From assembly GCA_947588805.1 (NCBI GenBank), contig CANPYR010000012.1, forward strand, positions 1 through 49,031: a stretch of 49,031 nucleotides of DNA, written 5' to 3'. Positions 32,401 to 42,608 of the stretch are shown one piece after another. The notes under the pieces are model-generated. The model was given only the letters and a program-made list of their open reading frames with translations, had not been told where the DNA came from and did no database searches. Origin of the DNA: an uncultured Clostridia bacterium. Its GTDB lineage: Bacteria; Bacillota; Clostridia; Oscillospirales; Ruminococcaceae. Both the position numbers and the translations under genes were made by a program. Each line of letters starts with the position of its first letter. Within the stretch, counting starts at the first letter, position 1.

Positions 32401-35400
32401 TGACGGTTACCTCCGCGGTTCCGCCGACCGTTACATTGCCTTCGCCGCTTACGCTTACAGACCATGTGTATCCTTCGATGTCCGCTTTCCGCTCGGTTAC
32501 GGTGTAGACTGCGGGTTCAAGATCGGTGAGTACCGCGCTGCCCGCGCCGGTGACCGTTACGGTGTTAGTGTAGCCGTTCGATCCGGTTACATCGAATACG
32601 AATGTCTTATTGAGCGCCTTTTCTTCCGCGCCGAAGATCGCCTTGCTGATGATGAGTGTGCCGACCTCGGGAGAAGGAATCGTGTAGTTGTTGGTGATTG
32701 TGACCTCAGTGCCGCTGCCGCCGACGACGGTGACATCTCCGCTGCCGGTTGCGCTCCAGGCGAGTCCGGGAACTCCGGCGTCAACTTCGGTCACGGTGTA
32801 AAGTCCGGGAACAAGCCCTTCAATTGTGATGCTGCCATTTGCGGGAACGGAGTAGACGACGTCATATCCTCCGGTGTTGTCGTCTGCGCCGGCTACTCTT
32901 ACGTTGAAGTATGCCGGTACGGCGGGAATGACGGCGTCCGCCGCGATTTCATCGGGAGCGATTGCGGGATCGGGAGTGGGCTCAGTAACGGGCGCGTTGA
33001 CCACCTTGCGGATCGTCAGGCTGCCGAGCATAGGCTCATAGGTGTTGACTACCGTGACTGTTGCCGTCTTATTGGATTCGACGGTCACTCCGTTATCGCC
33101 GCTTACTGCCCATGTGTAGCCTGTGATTCCTGCGTTCTCCTCGGTTACGGTGTAAGCCCCGGGAACGAGGCTATCAAGTGTTGCGGCGCCGTTGCCGATG
33201 ATCGTTACGGTGTCAGAGTAGCCGTTCGGACCGCTGACGGTGAAGGTGTAAGCCTTGTTTGCGGCTTCTTTTCCGCCGCCGACTACTACCTTAGTGATAG
33301 TCAGGCTGCCGAGCTCGGGCTTATAGGTGTTGACTACTGCGACCGTTGCGGTCTTCTCGGCTTCGACGGTTGCGTTTCCTCCGCCGGTGACTTCAAGGCT
33401 GTAACCCTCGATCGCCGCGTTCTCTTCGCTTACGGTGTAAACTCCGGGAACGAGATCCTCGAGCGTTGCGGTTCCGCTGCCGGTGATGGTTACGGTGTCA
33501 GAGTAGCTGTTCGGGCCGGTTACGGTGAAGGTATAGGTCTTAGCCCTTGCTTCGTCTCCGCCGCCAACAAGCGACTTGACTACCGTCAGCTTGCCGAGCT
33601 TCTGAGTATAGGTGTTGGTGATTGTTATCTCTGCGGTCTTCTCGGCTTCGACGGTTACGTCGTTTTCACCGGTGACAGCGAGGTCATATCCGTTGACTTC
33701 GGTTCCGTCTCTTACTTCGGTTACGGTGTAAACTCCGGGAACGAGATCGGTGAGGGTTTCGCTGCCGTTGCCATTGACTTCAACTTCCTTGCTGTATCCG
33801 TTCGGACCGGTGACCTTGAAGGTGTAGGTCTTAGCGGCCGCTTCCTCTCCGCCGCCGACAACAGTCTTTGTGAGCTTCAGGCCGCCGAGCTTCTGTGTAT
33901 AGGTATTGGTGACATCTATCTCGGTGACCTTATCCGCGGTGATCTCGGCTTCTCCGTCGCCGGTGACTTCGAGATCGTAGCCCTTGGCGTCTCCGCCTTT
34001 CTCGGTTACCGTGTATGTGCCGGGTATGAGACTTTCAAGTGTTGCGGTTCCCGAACCGGTGATCGTTACGTCATGTCCCTCGGGATAGCTCGGACCGGTC
34101 ACTGTGAACGTAAAGACCTTGTTCGCTGCTTCAGCTCCGCCGCCTTCGACCGTCTTTTTGATTGTCAGGCTGCCGAGTGCGCTGGTGTAGGTGTTGGTGA
34201 AGATTACTTCCGCTTTAGCAGTCTCATCTGCAGATACCTCAACGGTAACTGAAGATCCTTCAACTGCTGCTTCACCTTCGCCGGTGGTGACTTTGAGAGT
34301 ATAGTTTTCTATGTCGGCGCTTGCTTCGGTAATCGTGTATGTGCCGGGGACAAGTCCCTTGAGTTCCTGTTTGCCGTTGCCGGTGACGGTCACGGTATTC
34401 TTGTAGTTTTCGGGGCCGGTTACCTCGAAGCTGTAATCCTGTTTAGCTCCGGCATCTCCGCCGCCGACTACCTTCTTCTCGATGGAAAGATTTCCTTCGG
34501 GTCTGTGGTTCCTGACCTCTACATTTGAAACCCTTTCGGTCTCTATGGTCCCGGCTGCATTCTCTGCTCCGGCAACTCCGTTGTAGCTTGTTACATAGTC
34601 TCCGGTGTTGGCTTCGGTCTCAACAACGGTGTAATTAGTTCCGGCGGGAAGATTGCTTGCCGCCTTGCTCTCGCCGCTCTTCAGAGTGAAGGTCGCTACT
34701 CCGTCCTTAAATGTCATTTCTCCACGATCGCCGTTTACAGAGACGTCGCTCAGGGTTACGGTGAAGTTAAACTCGGCGTCGGGATTTCCGCTGCCGGTGA
34801 CCGTCTTCTTGACAACCAGGGTTCCGGGATTCGGCTCGTAGCTGTTGACGATCTCAACGGCTGCATCTCCGCCGACTCCTACGGCGACGGTTTCGTGCGT
34901 CTTACTTTCGACAGAAAGTCTGTATCCGGAAACTGCGGCAGTAGATGTATCTTCCTCAACGGTGTATGTTCCGGTGGGAACTCCGTTTGCGGTAACGGTC
35001 TGACCGTTCTCAAGAGTGAAGGTCGCTGCGCCGTCAACGAATGTCATGTCGCCGTAGGTTCCGCTGAGTGCAGAGTTTCCGACTGCGGTAACTTTGATGG
35101 AGAAGCTTGCGTCGGTCTCTACGCCCTTGACGGCCTTCGTGACCGAGAAGCTGCCGACAGGAACATACTTGTTCACGAACTCGGCATAAGCGTCGGATGT
35201 TGTGCTGCCCTTGGCGTACTTGGCAGCAGCTTCAAGCTCGCCGGTATCTGCATTCCTTGTAACGGTTACGGTCAGCGTCCATACGCTGCTGTCGTACTCG
35301 TAGTAATCTACAAGCTGATCATTTGCCGCGTGAGGATCGACTTCGGTAATGGTGTAGACGTAGGCGCCTTCCTTGTCGTACGAAATGCTGCCGAAGGAAA

Positions 35401-38400
35401 CGGTCTGTGAACCGGTTGCTTCAACGGTATCTATAACCGCTCCGCTTGCGTCCTTAAGCTCGAATGTGAAAACTTTCTTTTCTTCGGGCTCGTTCTCAAC
35501 AGTCTTCTTTACACTGGGTACATATCTCGTAGACTTGGTGTACTTGTTGACGATCTCTACAGTTGTTTCGCCCCTGTTCACTACTTCCGCTTCAGCAGTG
35601 CCGCCCTCGGGAGAAACCTCAAGCTTCCATTCGGCTATGTCTCTTTCTTCACTGTTCTCGGTGACTTTATATGTGCCGATCGGAAGACCCTTGGCAGTAG
35701 CGGTTCCGTTGCCTGTGATTGTGACAGCAGCGCTCCCGTTTTTGAATTCAATGTCGCCATACTTGCCGTCAGGTACATTTACTCCATCAGCTGTAACGGT
35801 GAAGGTAAATGTCTTCTTAGCTGCTTCCTCTCCGCCGCCGTCGACTGTCTTCTTGACGGTCAGATCACCGGTCGCTTTGATGTTGGTGACTGTCAGCTTA
35901 TCCGGCTTCTTGTCGGTGTTATGATTTATAACTCCGGAAATTTTGCCGGCTTCACGGTAATCGCTGTTGGGATCCTCGGCAAGGGTGTATCCGGTGCCGC
36001 TGGGGATTCCGTCGATCTTAACGGTCTCGCCCTGTTTCAGCGTGAAGCTTGCAATGCCGTTTTCAAACTTAACATCGCCGTACTCGCCGCTGATCTCGCT
36101 ATTGTCAAGAGTCAGAGTGAAGCCGAATTCGGTCTTATCCGATTCATCCTTTTCGCCGTTCAGGGTGACGACCTTCTCGATCTCCAACCCGCCGGTCTTT
36201 CTGACGTTGGTGACTGTCAAGGTATCTATTCTGCCGTCTGCGCAGCAGCGGATAGTTCCGGTCGTCGCAGATGTCTCAAGATAATTCGGGTTGTTGACTT
36301 CCGTAAGGGTATATACGGTTCCGTCGGGAAGATCGGAGAAGATAACTCTCTGCCCATGCTTCAGGGTGAATGTTGCTTCGCCGTTTGTAAAGGCTATTTT
36401 CTTGTGCTCGGTAGATTCATCATCTGCGTATTCTCCATATTCACCGTTGATCTTTTCGTTGTCAAGCTTCAAAGTGAAGGTGAACTCGGTTTCATCAGAC
36501 GGATCTTCTTCACCGTTCAGGGTGACAACCTTTTCAATCTCTAATCCGCCGGTCTTAAAGGTGTTAGTGACGGTGACCTTAGCGGAATCGTCTTCAGCGA
36601 TAACGCCGCTGCTCACGCCGGTCAGCGTAACTTCTCTTTCGAAGGCCATGCCGGCGCCGTAATCGTCCTTGACAACGGTGGTCAATGTATAGACCGTTAC
36701 ATAGTTGTCCTGATTCTCTTCACTTTCCTTAACGGTGTAGCCGAGACCGGTAGGAAGGCCGGTCGCAGTCTTACTCTCTCCGCTCTTCAGAGTGAAGGCG
36801 GCTGCGCCGTTCTCGAACTCCATCTCGCCGTAAGTACCGTTGACGGTCTTGTTTTCAAGTGTTACGGTGAAGTGGAATTCCTTGTTAAGGTCTCCGCCCT
36901 TGCCCTCAACAACCTTGGTGACGGTCAGGCCGCCGGTCTTGCGGGTGTTGGTGAAGGCTGCGGTTGCCGTCTTGTCATACTCAATTTCTCCGATCTCATC
37001 GGTGAAGGTCGAGCTGTATTCGCCGTCTCTGTCCTCAATGACGGTGTACTTGACTCCGACAGGAAGATCGGTCGCCGTTGCTGTTCCGTCATTATTGGAA
37101 AGATACAGATCTGCAACGCCGTTTGTGAAGTGCATATCGCCATAGTCGCCGTTTATTGTTGTATCACTGAGGCTGACGGTGAAGTGGAAGAGCTTTTCTA
37201 AGTCGGCTCCGTTGCCGGTTACGGTCTTTGTGACTGTAAGTCCGCCGGTCTTGAAAGTGTTGGTGAACGCAATCGTAACGGTTGCGTCTTCGTCGACAGT
37301 GCCGCTGTTGACGCCGTTCTGAGTGACTTCCTTCTCGAAGTTCTTCAGGCCGGAGTCTTCCTTAGTCACGGTGGTCATGGAATAAGTGGTGACATACTTA
37401 TCATAATTCTTCTCGGCGACCTCGTAAGTAATGCCGGTCGGAAGGCCGGATGCTGTCTTGCTCTCGCCGTCCTTCAAAGTGAAGGTCGCAACGCCGTTTT
37501 CAAAATGCATCTGACCATAATCTCCGGTAAGCGCCTTGCCGAGTTTTACGGTGAATTCAAACGACGCATTCTCATCGCGGTTATTGTCTGACACGGATAC
37601 GGCCTTGGTGACTGTAAGTCCGCCGGTCTTGCGAGTGTTGGTGAAGGCTGCGGTTGCAGTCTCTTTGTATTCGATCTTTCCGGTTTCGCCGGTGAAGGTA
37701 GCGGCGTATTCGCCGTCTCTTTCTTCCGTGACGGTGTAAGCGACGCCCGCGGGAAGGTCTTTAGCTGTTGCGCTTTCGCCATGCTTCAAATCGAATTTTG
37801 CAACACCGTCGGTGAAGTTCATTGCGCCGTAAGTGCCGTTAATCGTTGTATCACTGAGGCTGACGGTGAAGTGGAAGTCTCTGTCAGTTTCAGCATCGGT
37901 GCCGGCTACGCTCTTGGTGACAACAAGGTCGCCGGTCTTAAAGGTGTTGGTGAATGTAACGGTAACGGCCGTATCTCCTTCAACAGTGCCGCTGTTCACG
38001 CCCTTCTGAACAAGGCCGGCTACAAGATTGCCGTCCTTTTTGTCGGTAGTCATGGAATAGGTGGTTTCGTAGTTGTTCTTATTTGCTTCGGCTTCGGTAA
38101 CGGTGTAGCTGAGTCCGGTGGGAAGGCCGGTGACTGTGAATGTTTCGCCGTCTTTTAGCTTGACGCCTACAATCTTGCCTTCGTCATTCACTTTGACCTT
38201 TGTGCCGTTACCACACTCAAATTCCTTGCTCTTTACAGCGTCGAGGCCCTTGCCGGAGAAGGTTATTGTGAAGGTGAATTCCTTAGTTTTGTCGCCGCCT
38301 TCGCCATCGACGACCTTTTTGATTGACAGGCTGCCGCTCTTGCGGGTGTTGGTGACTTCAACTTCAGCAGTATTGTCGGCTTCAATCTTTCCGATTTCGC

Positions 38401-41400
38401 CGGAATATTTGGCTGAATAATCACTGCCTATTGACTTTTCAAGCACGGAGTATCCGATTCCTTCGGGAAGATCGGTGGCTTTCTTAACCTCTCCGTTTGT
38501 AAGCGTAAAGTTTGCAGCGCCGTTGGTGAAGGTCATCTCGCCGTAAGTACCGTTAAGGGGTTCGTCTAAGGTTACAGTGAAATTGAAGCCCTTGGTAGCG
38601 TCTGCTCCGACGCCGACTACTGTCTTCTTGACTTCAAGATTGCCGGCGCCGCGGGTGTTGGTGAATGTCACCTGAGCAGTACCCTCTTCGGGAATTGTGC
38701 CGGTCGAACCGGTAGATTCCGTTGTATAGTGACACTGATTCGCTTCAGTTTCGGTTACGGTGTAGCCAATTCCGGCAGGAAGGCCGAGCGCAGTCTTGCT
38801 CTCGTTGTGCTTAAGAGTGAACTCTGCAACGCCATTTTCAAAGGTCATGTCGCCGTATGTGCCGGTGATGGTCTTGTCATCAAGAGTTACAGTGAAGTTA
38901 AAGGCCTTATTCTTGTCTCCGCCATCGCCTTTAACAATTTTTTCAACAGCCAGATCGCCGGTCTTTCGGGTGTTGGTGACAGTGACTGTAGAGGAATCAT
39001 CAATATTGATTATTCCAGAACCGCAGGAATTATCAGATACCGCTGTGCCAAAGGTCTTGTCGCCGACAGTTACGTTGCTGCCATCGTTGGTAGTCGAATA
39101 AGAAGTTAGATAGTCAGGATCTTCGGTTTCGGTAACTTTATAACTTACGCCTGCAGGGAGGCCCTTGATTGTATAGTGCTCACCGTTTTTGAGTATAATA
39201 CCCTCAATTTTACCGCTTTCCGGAACATTAACCTCAGTGACCGGAGCTTCTTCACCATCAATGAGATATTTATGATTGGTTTCTACGTCGAAAGTCTTGC
39301 CCCTGACAAGCTCAACATTCTCGCCGAACTCAACAGCGAATGTGAAGTCCTTTTCTGTGTCTCCGCCGTTGCCGGTAACAACTTTTTCAACAGTCAGGCT
39401 GCCAAGCGCAGGAGTATTAGTAACTTCAAGCGTCCCGTAAGGGTTAACTACAATGTCTTCCTCGCTGACAGTATCATCACGCAATCCGTAATAATACCTG
39501 ATCGGTTTGTCTAACTTCTCATATCCCTCGGGGGCTTCTGTCTCTACTAAGAAGTACCAGTTGTCGGGGCCTAATATGTTGCTCACGATATCCGCAGTTC
39601 CGTCTTCGCCGGTTGTGTAATCGCCGATGTAGCTAACACTATAACCTTGTATAGGATTAGATGTGTCTTTCTCAAGCACTGAGCCTTCTTTGAGTTCAAT
39701 ATAGAGCTTAAATGTCGCTCCTGCGAGAGGAGCTTCAGTATCGGCGTCGACCTTTTTAATAGTCATACCAAAGGCGCTGCCGCTGCCCGATTGGTTGATA
39801 TGATCGACATTCAGCAAGCTGCTGTACCCGTCATCGGATTGGGCGACTCCCTCAATGCCGGCTGAATTTGAAACCTGTATGCCTACTCCTTTCTTGGGGA
39901 TTCTGGCCTCATAGGTTATATCCAGCGGAACGCCGTCGGGAACAACTATTGTAAGCTGAAGCTTTTCGCCGCTGCCATCTGCCGCTTCAACCGTTTCGGT
40001 TTTAACCGGAACGTTAACCAGCTTCTTCTTTGTATTCGTGTTGGTTACTGTAATAGAGCTTTTAACGATTTCAAGATTCTCACTCTTGTCTACTACATTT
40101 AAAGTCTCGCTATTGGGATCAAGATCGGCGCCTTCCGGGTTGATAGCCAGGGTGAACTCAAGCAGATCGCTGTTGCCGTCTACTTGTATTGCCTTCTTAG
40201 TCAGCTTGGCAGGGTAGTACTCGAGTGTCTTATCCGCAGACCAGTGTGTTGTGGTTTTGTCTTTAATCTCAGCGTGGTTTTTCACCGGGACCGGGTTGTT
40301 GGCTGTGGCGTTATTCTTCTTCCAATCATCAGAGGCTTTCAGTTGGTAGTGGAACTCGAGCGACGTCATTTCACTGCCTATGAACCAGTTGTCCAGTTCG
40401 GTGTTGTCATTAACACCGGTATCGTCTTGGAAAACAGTCAAAGGTACGCAGATAATATTATTATCTTTATCATACAACTGGCGATTACAGTTGATTTTAT
40501 GAAATTCCTGCTTATTATTCTGTCCGCATGCGACGGCGTACAGGCTTCCATCTACATACTCCCAACCTTCGGGCAGCTTGTCGTAGAACACCGCCTGCAT
40601 ACTACCGGAAAACATTTTGTCGAAGTCCCAACCATACTCCCCTCCCAATTCATACCACTTTGTCGCCACATCGTGAAAATAATTCTTGACGGTGCTGTCG
40701 GTGGTGTTGATGGTGACGGTGTAGTCGATGGTGCCGTCGGCCTTGTTCAGTTCGCCGGTCTTGATCATGTCGTCGGCGTTGTTGAAGAACACCGAGTAGC
40801 CGGGGAAATAGCCGCCGTAGCGGAGGGCGACGTTGTTGGTGATTCCGGCCTTCAGGACTTTCTCCGGGGTCAGCTGCAGTTCTTCCTTAGTTGTCCCCTC
40901 ATCGTCTATATCGTAAAGCGTCATGGGTTCGGTTGAGGACATATCCAGGTCGTACTCGGTGATGATGAGACGGTCCTTGTCGTAGTTCCAACTGCCCCAT
41001 TCGCCCCACACTTCGCCCGGCTCGCCAAAGATGATGTACAGGCTTTTGTCAGCAAAGTAATAGAGGTAATTATCGCGGCTGGCATCGTTGTATTCGTCCG
41101 GAACATTCCAACCATCGTACGAATAGCCGGTCAGTACTTCCGCGTCTTTTGCAAGCTCACTAAATGACTTAATCTTATCAGAAGCCGGAGTATTGTCGGC
41201 CCAATCATCGCCGCCAAACCACTTATTCACGTCCACGGCTTTTACTGTAAGGTTCTTGACCTTGCCGTTAGGCGTAAACTCATCGTCAGTCTTAAACTCC
41301 TTAAGATACCACTTCTTGCCGTTGTACTGCACATACATATCGTCGTAGATTTGGAGGGGGGTCCAAGCGCCCTTCGGCACCACCGTGTACAGGGTGTAGT

Positions 41401-42574
41401 GCAGGGTCTTGGTGGCCTCGCTGTAGCTCTGGTCCTTGCAAATCACGCCGTGGCCGTCGGGGGACATAAAGACCTCGCAGCTGTCGGTCGCTTCCTCCGT
41501 CACGGGTATGTTTTGCGCCTTGTTGGGGTCACCGGGGTCTTTAACCGGCATGTTGCCGGTGAAGGTGGCGATGTTCTGCATGTTGGCCCAAAGATGGAGG
41601 TTGCGGTTGCTCACATTTACATCGTAGGTGTAGGTGAAGCGGAGCTCGTCGCCCTCTTTAAGGGGATAGTAGTCGCTTCCTTCTTTGATCTTTATCTGGA
41701 ACGCCTTGCCCAGGGGATTATCAGTGTCGACTTTCGTCTCTGTCAGTTCGTAGTCAACATCAGGTGTAAGGCGATGCTCTTCGGAGTCACCGTTCCGCTT
41801 GAGCTTAACGATAACGCCGTTTTTCGGACCGTTCAGACTGAACGCGCTGTGCTGAGGAAGGATGAGAACGTCATTGAGCGTCGCGTCGTAAAGATCACCG
41901 TGCTCCACGGTTACCTTCACGGTGTAGGAAAGGGCGCCGCCCGTTCTTTTGTCCGCGTTCTCCGTATAAACGCCGTCCTTCTCAATCTTGACACGTGGCT
42001 GATCGGTAATCTCGAAGGTAAAGTCCTCGCCGACGTCGCCGAAATCCACCGACCCGCTGCTGCTGCCATGAGTAACATCTGCAGTTGCATCCATGTCAAA
42101 GGACAGAGTGGCATTATTCATTTCGGCAAGTTTATTTTTGCCTTCTTCATTAAGTTTGACGGTAAGAAGACCGTTCTCGTCGACAGAATATTTGCCGATA
42201 GGTACCTCTTCTTCGCTGCCGTCGCTGCCTTTAATCTTGATATTCAAAGGCTTATCGCTATGATCCTCGATTTTAAATTGAGTCGGGATCTGATATGTCA
42301 GAGTGCCTTCAGTCGAAAGCTGAATCGACTGAGCTCCTTTCTCGGAAAATTCAAGGCGGATTTTGTAATTCTCACCGTCAGCCAGCGTTTTGCCTATGGG
42401 ATTGCCATCAGCGTCGGTAATCGTAACAGCGCTCAAAAAATCTTTCAGATCTTTGCTTTCGCTTTTGCTGTTATCGACCGCTTCCGCGATTGCAGACATT
42501 CCGGGCATACTGAGCATAAACGCCAGCGACAGAACAACTGCCAAAATCCTGTTAAGCAGTGTCATCTTTTTCAT
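29465..42574 (-). CDS. Giant sortase-anchored repeat adhesin (CnaB/DUF5979-like modules)
   Basis: The second ATG (42574), 9 nt after AAGGAG, gives 4369 residues; the first ATG (42580) is too close to the ribosome site. A signal peptide ends near AIAEA. The N-terminal 900 residues or so form a non-repetitive adhesin-type region (about 39780-42480). One SpaA/CnaB domain follows (about 39440-39770, EAPLAGATFKLYIELKEG). About 29 tandem beta-sandwich modules cover 30090-39415, each with a Lys near the first strand, a TVTE glutamate and a closing VTNTY asparagine, the set that forms intramolecular isopeptide bonds. One module near 35200-35520 resembles the streptococcal pilin linkage domain. The end is an Asp/Pro-rich stalk, sorting motif FPATG, a membrane helix and a charged tail. 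It lies 35 nt from an invertible promoter segment. Confidence 0.93.
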   Translation of the reverse strand: MKKMTLLNRILAVVLSLAFMLSMPGMSAIAEAVDNSKSESKDLKDFLSAVTITDADGNPIGKTLADGENYKIRLEFSEKGAQSIQLSTEGTLTYQIPTQFKIEDHSDKPLNIKIKGSDGSEEEVPIGKYSVDENGLLTVKLNEEGKNKLAEMNNATLSFDMDATADVTHGSSSGSVDFGDVGEDFTFEITDQPRVKIEKDGVYTENADKRTGGALSYTVKVTVEHGDLYDATLNDVLILPQHSAFSLNGPKNGVIVKLKRNGDSEEHRLTPDVDYELTETKVDTDNPLGKAFQIKIKEGSDYYPLKEGDELRFTYTYDVNVSNRNLHLWANMQNIATFTGNMPVKDPGDPNKAQNIPVTEEATDSCEVFMSPDGHGVICKDQSYSEATKTLHYTLYTVVPKGAWTPLQIYDDMYVQYNGKKWYLKEFKTDDEFTPNGKVKNLTVKAVDVNKWFGGDDWADNTPASDKIKSFSELAKDAEVLTGYSYDGWNVPDEYNDASRDNYLYYFADKSLYIIFGEPGEVWGEWGSWNYDKDRLIITEYDLDMSSTEPMTLYDIDDEGTTKEELQLTPEKVLKAGITNNVALRYGGYFPGYSVFFNNADDMIKTGELNKADGTIDYTVTINTTDSTVKNYFHDVATKWYELGGEYGWDFDKMFSGSMQAVFYDKLPEGWEYVDGSLYAVACGQNNKQEFHKINCNRQLYDKDNNIICVPLTVFQDDTGVNDNTELDNWFIGSEMTSLEFHYQLKASDDWKKNNATANNPVPVKNHAEIKDKTTTHWSADKTLEYYPAKLTKKAIQVDGNSDLLEFTLAINPEGADLDPNSETLNVVDKSENLEIVKSSITVTNTNTKKKLVNVPVKTETVEAADGSGEKLQLTIVVPDGVPLDITYEARIPKKGVGIQVSNSAGIEGVAQSDDGYSSLLNVDHINQSGSGSAFGMTIKKVDADTEAPLAGATFKLYIELKEGSVLEKDTSNPIQGYSVSYIGDYTTGEDGTADIVSNILGPDNWYFLVETEAPEGYEKLDKPIRYYYGLRDDTVSEEDIVVNPYGTLEVTNTPALGSLTVEKVVTGNGGDTEKDFTFAVEFGENVELVRGKTFDVETNHKYLIDGEEAPVTEVNVPESGKIEGIILKNGEHYTIKGLPAGVSYKVTETEDPDYLTSYSTTNDGSNVTVGDKTFGTAVSDNSCGSGIINIDDSSTVTVTNTRKTGDLAVEKIVKGDGGDKNKAFNFTVTLDDKTITGTYGDMTFENGVAEFTLKHNESKTALGLPAGIGYTVTETEANQCHYTTESTGSTGTIPEEGTAQVTFTNTRGAGNLEVKKTVVGVGADATKGFNFTVTLDEPLNGTYGEMTFTNGAANFTLTNGEVKKATDLPEGIGYSVLEKSIGSDYSAKYSGEIGKIEADNTAEVEVTNTRKSGSLSIKKVVDGEGGDKTKEFTFTITFSGKGLDAVKSKEFECGNGTKVKVNDEGKIVGVKLKDGETFTVTGLPTGLSYTVTEAEANKNNYETTYSMTTDKKDGNLVAGLVQKGVNSGTVEGDTAVTVTFTNTFKTGDLVVTKSVAGTDAETDRDFHFTVSLSDTTINGTYGAMNFTDGVAKFDLKHGESATAKDLPAGVAYTVTEERDGEYAATFTGETGKIEYKETATAAFTNTRKTGGLTVTKAVSVSDNNRDENASFEFTVKLGKALTGDYGQMHFENGVATFTLKDGESKTASGLPTGITYEVAEKNYDKYVTTYSMTTVTKEDSGLKNFEKEVTQNGVNSGTVDEDATVTIAFTNTFKTGGLTVTKTVTGNGADLEKLFHFTVSLSDTTINGDYGDMHFTNGVADLYLSNNDGTATATDLPVGVKYTVIEDRDGEYSSTFTDEIGEIEYDKTATAAFTNTRKTGGLTVTKVVEGKGGDLNKEFHFTVTLENKTVNGTYGEMEFENGAAAFTLKSGESKTATGLPTGLGYTVKESEENQDNYVTVYTLTTVVKDDYGAGMAFEREVTLTGVSSGVIAEDDSAKVTVTNTFKTGGLEIEKVVTLNGEEDPSDETEFTFTLKLDNEKINGEYGEYADDESTEHKKIAFTNGEATFTLKHGQRVIFSDLPDGTVYTLTEVNNPNYLETSATTGTIRCCADGRIDTLTVTNVRKTGGLEIEKVVTLNGEKDESDKTEFGFTLTLDNSEISGEYGDVKFENGIASFTLKQGETVKIDGIPSGTGYTLAEDPNSDYREAGKISGVINHNTDKKPDKLTVTNIKATGDLTVKKTVDGGGEEAAKKTFTFTVTADGVNVPDGKYGDIEFKNGSAAVTITGNGTATAKGLPIGTYKVTENSEERDIAEWKLEVSPEGGTAEAEVVNRGETTVEIVNKYTKSTRYVPSVKKTVENEPEEKKVFTFELKDASGAVIDTVEATGSQTVSFGSISYDKEGAYVYTITEVDPHAANDQLVDYYEYDSSVWTLTVTVTRNADTGELEAAAKYAKGSTTSDAYAEFVNKYVPVGSFSVTKAVKGVETDASFSIKVTAVGNSALSGTYGDMTFVDGAATFTLENGQTVTANGVPTGTYTVEEDTSTAAVSGYRLSVESKTHETVAVGVGGDAAVEIVNSYEPNPGTLVVKKTVTGSGNPDAEFNFTVTLSDVSVNGDRGEMTFKDGVATFTLKSGESKAASNLPAGTNYTVVETEANTGDYVTSYNGVAGAENAAGTIETERVSNVEVRNHRPEGNLSIEKKVVGGGDAGAKQDYSFEVTGPENYKNTVTVTGNGKQELKGLVPGTYTITEASADIENYTLKVTTGEGEAAVEGSSVTVEVSADETAKAEVIFTNTYTSALGSLTIKKTVEGGGAEAANKVFTFTVTGPSYPEGHDVTITGSGTATLESLIPGTYTVTEKGGDAKGYDLEVTGDGEAEITADKVTEIDVTNTYTQKLGGLKLTKTVVGGGEEAAAKTYTFKVTGPNGYSKEVEVNGNGSETLTDLVPGVYTVTEVRDGTEVNGYDLAVTGENDVTVEAEKTAEITITNTYTQKLGKLTVVKSLVGGGDEARAKTYTFTVTGPNSYSDTVTITGSGTATLEDLVPGVYTVSEENAAIEGYSLEVTGGGNATVEAEKTATVAVVNTYKPELGSLTITKVVVGGGKEAANKAYTFTVSGPNGYSDTVTIIGNGAATLDSLVPGAYTVTEENAGITGYTWAVSGDNGVTVESNKTATVTVVNTYEPMLGSLTIRKVVNAPVTEPTPDPAIAPDEIAADAVIPAVPAYFNVRVAGADDNTGGYDVVYSVPANGSITIEGLVPGLYTVTEVDAGVPGLAWSATGSGDVTVVGGSGTEVTITNNYTIPSPEVGTLIISKAIFGAEEKALNKTFVFDVTGSNGYTNTVTVTGAGSAVLTDLEPAVYTVTERKADIEGYTWSVSVSGEGNVTVGGTAEVTVTNSYTELPKGALTVNKTVIGGGEEAENKVYTFNVTGPNGYSNTVTVTGTGSVTITDLEPGTYTVIEVREGAEIEGYTLSVTDGGTAVVGYGTASDVNVTNNYTENPKGSLRITKTVTGDTEAAEGKVFIFDIAGPEGYTNTVTVAAGGSVTVSDLKPGTYTVTERSGEIEGYTLEVTGEGDYPVGTEEVEAAINNNYTEIPKGSLTVTKTVTGDTEAAEGKVFIFDIAGPDGYTDAVTVAAGESVTIADLEPGAYTVTEQSGEIEGYTLEVTGEGDYTVGAEEISIEIVNNYTEILKGSLVINKEVVGGGEEAANKTYTFDVTGPEGYSTTVTVTGSGSAVLTDLTPGEYTITEQNAEIEGCTLEVTGSGTVTVEGNESAEITVTNTYTETPKGSLVISKELVGGGSEASEKTYTFEVTGPNGYSAEVTVIGNGSATLNNLEPGIYTVSEKDAAIEGYTLEVTGEGETAVIANENAAVTVTNTYEQIVGSMTITKSVVGGGDEAANKTYTFVITGPNDYSNTVTVIGSGSVTVEGLVPGEYTVTEQNAEIEGYRLTVDGTETATVVADENVDVTITNSYDLIVGSLTITKSVVGGPEDAASREYTFLVTGPDGYAETVTVTGNGSATLEGLVPGEYTVTEQNAEIEGYSLTVDGEGTVTVIADQNIDTTITNNYELLLGSLTLTKAIAGGGERAANRIYTFVVTGPEGYSNTVNIIGSGNVTLTDLIPGEYIVAEQNAEISGYRWNVSGEGAVTVIGGEGVQLTVANTYDELRDINVYKEWYVNGSRTSAPYGAQITVVLLADGEATGDLLILSEANNWSGAFTGLLVNAEDGHEIVYTVAEVYYAGWTSSVSGSADAGFVITNYTATPEIPNIPNVPDNPYIPPTTPENPDVPYFPNNTFDIPDFDTPLSDILDAEIPLTDIPDLDAPLDAFPATGDESRTYLWAAVMLFSGLGIIVLIAMLIAEGRKSKENSESAE
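30090..34500 (-). repeat. Adhesin type B modules (about 95 residues each, about 15 copies)
   Basis: Tandem units share a core of GSLTITKxVVGGG, YTFxVTGPNGYS, TVTVTGSG, LxPGxYTVTEQNAEIEGY and VTNTY. Copies near the C-terminus (30090-31500) are more alike than those further in. One copy (about 32800-33030) carries a Pro/Ala-rich insertion, and one (about 31310) has Cys where the others have Tyr in IEGYTLEV. Confidence 0.9.
34505..39415 (-). repeat. Adhesin type A modules (about 105-125 residues each, about 14 copies)
   Basis: Units share KTGGLTVTKxV, FxFTVxL, NGTYGEMxFxNGxAxFTLK, LPxGxxYTVTE and VTNTF/R. In 36540-38640 three short/long pairs alternate, the long form carrying an extra YSMTT-like strand and an NSGTV loop. 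That alternation implies duplication of two-module blocks. Confidence 0.88.
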
Positions 42575-42608
42575 GCTCATTTACTCCTTACATACTTTAT
42601 TGGCTTAC

